This document shows positions 34,471-45,300 of a stretch of DNA of 64,000 nucleotides, piece after piece. The translations under genes and the position numbers were made by a program. Numbering within the stretch: position 1 is the first letter of the stretch; the number at the start of each line of letters is the position of its first letter. Origin of the DNA: Chrysomallon squamiferum. Taxonomy: Eukaryota; Mollusca; Gastropoda; Neomphalida; Peltospiridae. The stretch spans positions 17,414,698-17,478,697 of the forward strand of contig CM022670.1 of assembly GCA_012295275.1 (NCBI GenBank), written 5' to 3'. The notes beneath the pieces are model-generated. The model did not search any database. It saw only the letters and a list, made by a program, of their open reading frames with translations, and was not told the origin of the DNA.

Positions 34471-37400
34471 ATGAAGTATGTATTAAAGTGTGTTTTTTTT
34501 TTTAACATGTTACTTTCCATACACAGAGTAACAGTCTTCAACAGGAGAGTAATAGAGTTAAAAGAGTAAAAAATCAACATAATTTTAAAAATTTAAGATT
34601 TCATGCTAAAATACTTTGAAATTCTCAAATATTATTATTAATCCCAAATCAGAATGGGAGAATTTATTATCAAATGTATAGAAAACAATATTTATATCAT
34701 TTTAAAAGGTAATCATTTAAAATACAAATAACCTCTAGAAAATTAATAACAATGATCAATGTATCTCAAAAAAAATAAGAAACATTTAAAAAGGTTATAT
34801 TAAATTAAAAATACTTCAGCTTATATTAAAAAATGTTATAGTAAAATTATATTTATTTTATTTTAAAATGTTCGTAAAAAGTGCCATATACTGAATAAAC
34901 ATTTTAAGAAGAAACAATGTTTGCTGAAAAAACCAACCCAGCTATTTATCTGGAATATATGGGATGACGTCACGACTTTAGGCGCAACAAAATTGGAATG
35001 GTGACGTTGAAATGTTTTGTAAAAGTATCATTCTAATCTCGTAATTTGTTATTAATGATTACATTTCGCTCGAATAAAACAATAAAAAGTACTCAATTTT
35101 TCTGTATTTATGGTCCACCAAAATGTTTTGACCTGCTTTTCCTTATTTTTTAATTCCTGATTTATTTTCTGTTTCAGGTTCTCTCTCAATAAAAACTGAA
35201 GTCTTATCTTTCTGTTTATTGCACAAATCTTACCGCGTATTGCGAAAATTAGCATTTAATTTCGATTAGAAGCACGAAGGGTACTCCCCATCTTTTTGTG
35301 TATCGCAAATGTAGTTCATACATTACTCTTAATGCTCATATTCCTACAAACAAACAAAAGCAAACAAAAGATATATCTCTTAGCTTCATTAACATTGACA
35401 AAATACATGTATTTGTTTCCGAAAAACGGAAGAAAAGTTTAATGAAAAAATTCCTTAAATTCTCTTGACTGTATAGGAGCAGTCAACTCCTTGCAAAAAT
35501 ATGTCGCTGAAACAGAGAACTTAAGCTTACATCTTTACAACCAACCGCTCTGCCTGAAAGAAATGTCACCACGCGTTGTTTTAGCCGCCCGGGCTGTTTG
35601 AGCTCTGAGTCAGAAAGCATCTGATAATGTCGATTCTCGTTAACCACAACCTTCTGAATTCTGTTTGGTAAGTAAAATGATCATTATTTTCTTTTAAACG
35701 CATAAATTACAAATTAAATGATTAAATCTCTGAAAGTTTCCAGCAGTTTATTCATCTATTATGCCCGAAAAAGATAACAATTTAAGGTCATGTGACTTCA
35801 GTTTCTCGACTGTTTTTTTTTTTTTTCCTGAGGCTATGGCAATGTCTTGGAAATAAATATTAGAACTGATGATGGAATAAGTATGGTTAATTAGTATTAA
35901 TGGGCAAAATAAAGATACAACATTTTTAATAAATAATAACACAGGAGATCACTCGTTATAAATGTCTTTACTCAGTCTCCTTTTTGATTTGATGTTAATT
36001 TATAAAGTCCACTTACACATTCAAACAGGCTCCCAAATCGGCTTCTGCTCCATTTACATTTACATCACCCAACACTATGCATGTTTTGTATGTACTGTTA
36101 CAGTATTGAGACCCACTCTAAATAGGAAAAGGCACCAAACAAGCCATGTTCATTATTATATAGCCTTTACTAGCACTAAGACTGTACCTCAGTCTTGAAG
36201 AAAACTGCAAGTTTTAAAACAAAAAAGTTGAATCCCCTAAACGTTAACAAAGCAGATATTCTTATTTATCCATTCTAAATGTATTTTAAGATAAGAAACT
36301 TATTTGCCAGTCAATAATTAATTCTTCATTCACAATATCGACAATAATTGCTGCTGAAGTAAGAAACAAATACTAAGGGACATTTGTGTCCTTGGCAGAG
36401 AACCACCAATACAATCTGTCTACCAAATTCAGTGATACCATATTTATCTCTACCTGAACAGGAAACACTTCAGAAATATGAATGACCAAGGGGAAGGTTT
36501 CTACATTACCGAATAAATAACAACAAAACAAACAAGTAATTGCTATAGCATTACAAAAATATGTTGAAACAGGTTTTCTTTTGTTTTACTAATATTTATA
36601 TTCTTATAATTAAACATTTTTAGGCTGCACGTTATTTTCCTGAATTTAAAACAAAATATAATTGACTTGGCTTTGAGGCTGATTCATACTGTCTTATTGT
36701 TTTCTCAATGTTTAGAAAACACTGATGTTTTCGATATTGAAAAGGTAAAATATTGCTAACAAAATAAAATGAACTATTCCAGATCATTGCAAGGAGCAAA
36801 CCAAAACAGTAACTTCCATGAAAAGTTTTGTTTTCACCTCTTTCTTTTTTTGACTAAATATAAAAAAAAACACAAAAAAAACACCCAAACATTTTGTATA
36901 AAAAGTGACACACTATACTTCACTGCAAAAAAAAAAAAAAGGTAGAAAAAAGAAAACATGTTTGGGTTTGTATCAGGAAACATACACATTTGACTGTACA
37001 TTTAAAAGAACATGTATATTGAAATAAACAATAATAAATAATATCCAAAATCAGTTAAATGAAGCAGCCGTTTCGATGAGACAGATCACTTATCACTGCA
37101 GATGCTCAGTAGTGTTGAGAGGTGTAGAACTGAAATGACAAAGAACAATTACAAATTCTCTTCTAATAATAATAATTACTTTAAAATATTAACACTTAAT
37201 AACAATAATTACTATTAAATGAAATCAATTCCTGAAATAGCGAAATGTTATTAAAATCTATGTAACTACAGGAGAAGAAAACATAAAATAAAATTAAAAC
37301 CACTATAAATCTGAATACTCAGAGCATATATGGTTGTATAGTAAACAAGACATTATAAACTACTGTCAAGGAAGAAAATAAAAAACGGGAATAAAGGTAA

Positions 37401-38760
37401 GAAAAAACATGCATACTGCTAAGTGTTTTACCAATTATGACAAAATTAAACTACGAGGTATACAGAATCACTGGCTAGGCAACTTGTTTTCTTTGATATG
37501 ACATTAAAGACGGAATAGTGTGACTTTATGGAATCATAAGACAAAGAATTACAGTAGGGCAAAGGCGAGGCATTAAGCTCCACTGATCCTGAACCTTATT
37601 TTATTTCCAGTTATTTGCCATAGTGATAATAAACTCTAACAAACAGAAGTTAACAAAAGTAATGATGTGATAAAATATAATCTGCTTAAACATATCACTG
37701 TATCAAACAGATACATATATCTGGAAACAAACTTTTCTTTACCAAATAAACCAAACAAATATGAACCAACATATGAAATAAATGATAAAATCCTATCTCC
37801 CACCTCCAATGATAACAAAAGTGCCAACATTTAACTTACAAAATCACAAGATTGCAAACAGTATTTGTGTGTCCCAATTGTGGCTTTAGAATTTAAACAT
37901 GCAGTATGTCCATGCCTGGAGGATAAAGAAGAAAATAATAATATTATTTTAACTATTACCATTTTCTTCAAAATTTTTTAATATATTTTGTCATGACAAC
38001 ACAGTATACCTTTCCCACTTGAGATGATTTAAAAAATCAAAATTTAAAATTTTTCTTGTTTGTTTAAACAATAAAAAATAAAATAAATGATAAAAAAATT
38101 GTAGTTCCAAATAACAAAAAAGAATTGAAGTATTTTAATTGTAATATTAATCAATATAAAACAAAGACATCAGTCCTGCTAAAATTAATAGCCAGAGTAA
38201 CAAGTAAATGGACACATAATAGTGTCCTACTTACTGAAATATCTCTGCTCAAGTTGTGAATATTTCTAAAATCAACATTTTAGACATTTTCTTTCATTTC
38301 TGTAGTTTTTTTTTTTTAAACCATTTTAATTTATCTGTTTATTATTATTTTACATATTCGAGGTAATATTTTCAAAGAAGAAAATCCAAAGTGTGAAAAA
38401 ACAAAAACAAATGTTAGTTTTGTTATTTTCTAAAACATTATTTTGGTTCTGAAGTTAACACCCAGTTAAAAGAAAATCATAAAGCTATTTATAATAAACT
38501 TATTTAGAAAATTAGCACAATATTTTATTCAATATAAATAATAAAATGCAGGAGTTACAAAAATAAAAGGAAAAAACAATAATAATAACACCAATTAAAA
38601 AAACTTATTATTCTGCAGAAGAACATTTTTTGTAACTGTAGTTTTGTTTAATTGTCATATCTCAGGTAAGGAAGCACTCTCAACATCCCAAAAATCAGAA
38701 AAATAATAATTTCAGTATGGGCATCACACAAAATACTGTACCTCTGTTTGCTGAAAGGTT
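34471..38760. other. Intergenic or 5' region with no confirmed gene
   Basis: Apart from the candidate first exon at 35627 this is AT-rich, with a CRE-like TGACGTCA near 34973 and short frames only. A minus-strand acceptor (TTGTCATTTCAG) before TTCTACACCTCTC near 37125 is possible but leads to a short exon-like piece only. Confidence 0.4.
35627..35667 (+). CDS. Candidate first coding exon on the plus strand
   Basis: A locally GC-rich stretch (about 35560-35640, containing CACGCG and GCCGCCCGGGC) leads to an ATG at 35627 reading MSILVNHNLLNSVW, directly followed by a strong donor gtaagt at 35668. This looks like a promoter plus first exon, but no downstream plus-strand exon was recognised. Confidence 0.25.
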
Positions 38761-38869
38761 TTAGGGCAAAAAGGTTCTTGGATCTAGAATAGGTATCTCA
38801 TTTCCTTCAATTCTGTGCCTTTTCAAACACATCTCTACATCTTCAGAATCCTTTGGTTCTGTTGCACAT
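38761..38869 (-). CDS. Candidate isolated terminal exon of an unidentified gene
   Basis: A T-rich tract and acceptor (GGCATTCATAG) precede 36 codons that read CATEPKDSEDVEMCLKRHRI then EGNEIPILDPRTFLP and a TAA at 38761-38763. The look is protein-like, with a phase-2 entry. It lies between the two large genes but cannot follow the death domain 2 exon of copy B because the junction would make TGA. No upstream partner exon was found. Low certainty. Confidence 0.3.
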
Positions 38870-40435
38870 CTATGAATGCCACCAAAATAAAAATAACAAA
38901 ACAAACATCAATTAAATATATGGTTAAAGAAACACCTCATTAAAACAGTTTTCTGAAAAATTAGGTTGTCAAGACCTGGTTCTCTTATATATCACTGTTA
39001 TTTTTCAAAGTCAAAATGATGTAACAGAATTAAAAGCATTAACTGATCATGTAAATGGAGGTATGAACAAAGATTCTGTTGTTATTACAAAGCTATGAAA
39101 TTTTCATATTCTTGTCATGGCAGAGCAGAGGCGCCAGTTTACTAAAAAGAGCCTTATTTTATATTTGACATTCTGGAAGGACAAACACGTTTTAGATATG
39201 TAATGTAATTTATGCTTCAAAGAGGTTCTGCTGATCCAGGATGTGCAATACGACTCTGTGAACTTGTAATGTTTGATATAAGAACATATGAGGGTGCAGG
39301 TGTTAGAGAATATCTGTTAACCCCATCCTGGGATTATTTTCAAGTGTAGTTCTGTATTCTATTTGCGATAATTACTGTATCCAATGTGTGTCTATTGAAA
39401 TTCACCAAAAACCAGTGGAAGTATAGATTCAGTAAAACAAGTTTATAATTGTAAATTGGTGATTAAATAACTGAGGGATCACATTTGTCTTGAATATAGG
39501 GATATTTATTTATTTATTTATTTTTATTTTTATTTTCTGTGAGCTTGTAATGTTTGATAGAAGAACATATGAGGGTGCAGGTGTTAGAGAATATGTTCAC
39601 CCCATTCTGGGATTATTTTCAGGTGTAGTTCTGTATTCTATTTGTGATAATTACTATATACAATGTGTGCCTATTGAAATTCACTAAATACCAATTGAAG
39701 TATAGATTCAGAAAAGCATGTTTATAATTGTAGATAGGTGATTAAATAACTAAGGATCACATTTGTCTTGAAGACAGGGATATTTATTTATTTACTTATT
39801 TATTTTTATTTTGTTTTTTGTAATGAAGGTGAAAATATTCATCCCTGAATCCATTTATCATTGATAATTATTTTCAATCATGTTGCTTTGAGGCTCAATC
39901 TTTTACCTGAATTGCTACTGATGATTTTTTCAAGAACAGGACCATAATAATTTATTTGAACATGAATTGTCCATTGATGAGACCTTTCGTTTTGATATAC
40001 ACCTATGATAATGATGATGATGATTAACAAGCTCCTGGCCTTTGTGACTGAAGGAAAAAATATATATTCTCACCCTGTACACATACATGAAATAAAAATA
40101 TATTATTCTACTGAATATGCATTATTGTTTATCCTTTAACATTAGGAAAATCATTAGGTTATAGCAGGCAAATTACTCAGGCCTGGATACTCTGCCCTCC
40201 TTCTGCTGCTTATGACTTTATTTTTCTAATTCTTATTTCCATTTATCAAAATACTGAGGGCAGTTAGTACACTGGTGGGAAAACACTGAAGAAGATTTCG
40301 TAAAAATGTATTTGTTGTCCAAAATCTGAATATTTTACCCTAATTTGGTAACTTAAAGCAGATGGAACTAATATTTGCCAAATATAAGGGTAGGAACAAA
40401 TATTCTTTCTACTGGGGCTACAAATATTCGGGGCA
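38870..40435. other. Intergenic region between the two copies, no gene confirmed
   Basis: This contains the 281-bp duplication at 39256-39815; otherwise it is AT-rich unique sequence. Confidence 0.45.
39256..39815. repeat. Direct tandem duplication, period about 281 bp
   Basis: Two near-identical units start at about 39256 and 39537 (CTGTGAACTTGTAATGTTTG, then TATGAGGGTGCAGGTGTTAG), each ending in a TTTA-rich tract. A short protein-like stretch (VMFDIRTYEGAGVREY) is present in both but with stops around it. Confidence 0.7.
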
Positions 40436-40439
40436 ACAC

Positions 40440-42229
40440 CAGACTTGATATCAGATCTGGCCAATGTAAGCAAGTTAATGTTTAGCACAGAAATTGCCAG
40501 GTCTGGATCAGAACTGCTGTGTCACATGTTAGACATTTGTTTTGTTGATTCAAGTCAGATTTGGTACAGACAGATGTGCTAGCTGAGCTCTTTCTCTGCA
40601 TAAAAAATATATTAAATATAATAAAACTTGTATTTTTTTTTTAAAATTACAAAAACATTCAAAGAAAATTTTATACATATAAAACTTTATTTTATTCTCA
40701 ATTTATTTTTGATTTCAAAATAGTTCTATACAAATTATTACTATTTATACATTTCTAAATGAACAAAATTTGTAATTCATAAATAAGGAACAACATATTA
40801 TTTAATTTTTTTTTATTTAATATTTAAAAAAATATATAAACAAAACATAAAAAAATCAACTTTATTAAGGGATATAAATAGCTAAGGCTTTGGAACCAAA
40901 GTGTTTAGAAAAATCAGTGGTTACTGTATTAATAATAATAATAACAATAAATTCAATCAGTAAATAAATAAAATGAAGTCACATAATTTCTATAAAATCC
41001 TTCCATATTACTGTATCACAGCATTTCTGTAAAATCCTTCCATATTAGTATATCACAGCATTTCTATAAAATACTTTCATATCACTTTATCAAACATTTC
41101 TATAAAATACCTTCATATTAATGCATCACAGCGTTTCTATAAAATCATTCCATTATTCTATATCACAGCATTTCTATAAAATTCTTCCATATTATTTTAT
41201 TACAGCATTTCTCTAAAATACTTTCATATTAGATATTATTGTTCTATCACAGCATTTCTATAAAATCCTTCTATATAAAATTAATAGATATAAAGTAAAC
41301 ACAAAGACCTGTCATAAAATTAAGATCTGTGCACTGAATAACATGATACCCATTGCTACATTTTCAAGCTAGCTATTTTTAGGGAAAACTGATTATAAAT
41401 ATATGGTTTGTCTGCTGCTACATTTTTTTTACAGTTAGCACATACATAGAGAAAAGAACTATGGCTATTAGTTCAAACTATTTCAACACATATTTTATAT
41501 ATGAATACTTTCATAAAAATATATTCAAAACACACAGACACACAGAGTAGTGTCTTTCTGTAGTTTTTTATTTATCATATATGTACAAAAAATATTTTTT
41601 CTAAAATCGGCAAAGATCTTACACTTTTCAAAATTTTCATCTTTCTTCAAAAAATAATTAATAATATAAAATAAACATTTCAACACATTTTGAAATTCAT
41701 AGCACTACATGTAATTAATTGATAAAAAAAACAATACACACACACACACACAAAAAAATATGTACCAAAGAAACCAAACAAAAACCCAACCAGTGAAAAC
41801 AGCTTAAAATAAATATTGTAGGTGTAAATTATAAATAAAATTACAAAACATTAAATATTCAAAACAAATTCTAGAGGTTAGCAATACGAAACTGTTCATG
41901 ATCTAATGGAGAAAAATGCATGTGCAGAAAATAACCATAAATTTAAAGAAAAATAAATTTCTGTAACATGGATCTAAATATAAAACACTAAACATTTACA
42001 ATTAACTATACTCAGTCAACTATTACAGAGCATAAAAAGTACCAAAATATAAAATGTAATTTTTAATACAACTGCCAATAAATTCAGTAATGGATGGTTA
42101 AACTATGAAACTAATTATATTTGTGTATATCAAGAAGTCAGTATATAGCAGTACAAAAGCAGAACTATTTAACTTAAGCAAATGCAAGTTAGCATACAAA
42201 TATTGTGTCAGTTCATTATTAAAAAATGT
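40440..42229. repeat. 3' flank of copy B, duplicate of 1250-3700
   Basis: This is homologous to the flank of copy A, starting at about 40440; sequence to the left of 40436 does not match the region left of 1250. It contains the same ~37-bp minisatellite at 40985-41285 with fewer units. No gene is seen. Confidence 0.7.
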
Positions 42230-42235
42230 TTTATT
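42230..42235 (-). terminator. Polyadenylation signal AATAAA of copy B
   Basis: Minus-strand AATAAA lies about 10 nt beyond the stop, matching copy A at 3689-3694. Confidence 0.4.
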
Positions 42236-42244
42236 TTTCTGATT

Positions 42245-42356
42245 TTATAAATCTTCGTCATCTTCTGGGACTGCCATGTAAGAAAGTTCTGCTACATCCA
42301 AATAATCAGAAATAAGATGAACAAAAGGATCATCTGATTTTTGTACACTGTTCACC
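42245..42356 (-). CDS. Copy B last coding exon, acidic tail
   Basis: This is a 112-nt terminal exon, stop TAA at 42245-42247. It codes VNSVQKSDDPFVHLISDYLD then VAELSYMAVPEDDEDL. An AATAAA lies at 42230-42235. Confidence 0.75.
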
Positions 42357-45300
42357 CTAAAAAAATAATAAAATAAAATTTTATACATACATGCATACAT
42401 GTTAAGTGGGTGTGTGTGATGAACATAATAAAAATAAATACAGTTAGAAACTTTTAAAAAGAGAGATATGTTTCAGAGAATTGGAACAGTTTTAATTTCT
42501 ATTACAAAATAAACTGCAATCTGTGGTTTGCAGATAAAATTTATATCAGTATGTGACATCATTTTAAAATAAATACAAGTAGTTTAATTTATATTTAACT
42601 TTTGTGTAATTTATCATCAAAAACAATTCTTACAAAACAAGACAACTGAAAAACTGCACATACCAGGAACGAGCTGTTTGTAACATCCAGTTCCTAGGTT
42701 CCTCCAGGGAAAATTCTGACAAAGCCTCTATGACTACTTGGAAAGCTTTATCATCTGATATCTGTTTATCCCTGCTAGTCACAAATAACTGAAAATAAAA
42801 ACATGTAAAATGCACAATAAAACATATATAGTTAATGTTTTTGTTACAAATTCAATAAAATTATAAATCTACCTTGATCATTTTGCTCTCAGGAGTGGAG
42901 GACAGGGGATCAATCAGAATGAGCTCCAGTTCAGGTTTGGAAACATCAAGTTCTCTTGCCAAGTCAAAAATTACACCAGTCTTTTCAACAAGCTGTGCAA
43001 TAAACTCATCAGACATCGGCTTGGGAAGTTCTGAGACAAAAATAAAAAGAATTATTCAGTTTCTCTAACTATGTAACACAACAAAGTCAACAGAAAGGAT
43101 ACTATTCACAATTTCTCTAACTATGTAATACAGGAAAGTCCACAGAAAGTGAATTATTCACAATTTCTCTAAATATGTAATTCAGGAAAGTCAACAGAAA
43201 GTGAATTATTCACAATTTCTCTAAATATGTAATACAGGAAAGTCAACAGAAAATGAATTATTCACAATTTCTCTAAATACATAATACACGAAAGTCAATA
43301 GAAATTGTACAGTAATCTGTACATTTATGATTTTGATATATCTTAGAATAAATGTGACAATTATCCTACAATTTCACATTTCCATAAATACTTCAAAAAT
43401 ACTGCTATGTATATTTAAAAAAAAAAAAATTTTCACTGATCATAATCACTGTATATAATATTCTGTGTCAAATCACCCCCAAAAAACTACATTTTTTTAA
43501 ACCAGACAGTCTCAGATTTTTATTTACTTTGTATACTTGTTGATTGGGATCCCACAGCACCAAATCCAAAATGTCAGGCCAATTGGACCAGTGGTGTTTT
43601 GAGATTTTCGGCCAAAATGGTCATGACCACCAAACTTTGAACCCTCATATCTCAGGAACTACTGGGCCAATCTTCATGAATGCTGGGGTACACTGACCTT
43701 TTGACCTTTGTTATGACCTTGAAATTGACCTTGATATGACCTTTCTTGAAATTTAATCTCCCACATGTTAACTAAAACGTATAAGCATTTAGAGGTGTAA
43801 TATTCTTTGTTTAGCAGCAATACACATTCAAAAATTGCATGTCCATGAAAGTAACACATTTTCTGCCATTAACATCTGATTAGCTAAAACCTGATGTTAG
43901 GAATCACCATCTCTCTTGATCACCATGTAATACATTATAGGCCTACATGCTATGATCATATGATATCAAACTACTTCCCTCATTGCCTTCTCACTAGTTC
44001 AGCACTCACAAAATCATTCAGTCACCCACTTCCCCCATAGTCTTGCAATTCTAGCATCATCCCTTTTATTTAGAGAGTACATACGTTGAGAAGATGCAAT
44101 AGAAGGTGTATCAATGACAGAGAAGATGTCCCCTTCATTAGTCCAACACATGTCTTTTTCATTTGGCCATGCCAAAGTCTCCATGCTCTTCTGAAATGTC
44201 CTCAACTAGGCCAACCCATGCCTCATTGTCATACAGACAACAAACATAGTTTTGCTTCTTGGCTCCTCTGGTAATTCTGTCATATCATCCTCAGAATCCT
44301 GGACAGACACTAGTTCTGGTGGGTCACTCTGCAGGCTGAGCTTGTTGGCATGCATCTTTGACTTAGACACTGGAACTAACCAGTGAAAGTGCTGTGTTCC
44401 CTTGACCGTTTTGGCCTCTTGAAACCTCCCTTGTAGTTCCAACTCATGCTTTGCTATGTTTTCTGGTGTGATGTTGAAAAAGTGAATACCTGAAATACTC
44501 TTGATACAGAAGTCCATGTTAGCATCACTGGTCAGGACTGGGTCTGTGTAGGGACGCTGCAAACTAGCCTTTGTCAGCGACCTATTCACCATCCCCTCCC
44601 AATTCCATCACAGGCACTTTTGCCATAGCTTGTCACAAAAAGGTTCCACTCACCTTCCAATACACAGGGCTCTAGAAACTGCTAATTGCCATAAGCTCAA
44701 TGGGGATTTCACCAGGGGATCTCCTGTTAACACTTTGGGCCTGATTGTGTAGAACATCTTATGCCAATTCAGGCATTCCTTCAGACATGTCAAGTGGATT
44801 TTGACTCCAAAGATGAGTTTTTCATCTCAGAGAAGTGTATACATGTAGAAAACGTACATTGTAATGCATTGTATAAATCATCCATGCAGGTAAGCATTTT
44901 TAAAATCTATATTGTGGCTAAACAAAAAAGATTACACCTCTGAAACTTTTATATGTTTTAGTTAACATGTAGGAGATAAAATTTCAAGAATGGTCATCTC
45001 AAGGTCAAGTGATCCACGAGGTCAATTTTGAGATTTGGAATCCTTGTCATATTGCCTTTTCAACAATACCAAGTTTTATGAAGATTGGCCCAGCAGTTGC
45101 TGAGATATGAGGGTTCGAAGTTTGGTGGTCATGCCCATTTTGGCCAAAAATCTCAAAATTCGGGTGGCCATATCTCCCACACCACTGGTCCAATTGGCCT
45201 AAATTTTTAGATTTGTTGCTGTGGGAACGCTCATTGAAATCTGAGATGGTCAGGTTTAACCCTTTGGGTAATTTGACACAGAATGACCCAAAAGTTCAAA

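Noticed and set aside
35470-35545. tRNA-like stretch on the minus strand
   Set aside because: No T-loop consensus and no cloverleaf could be drawn.
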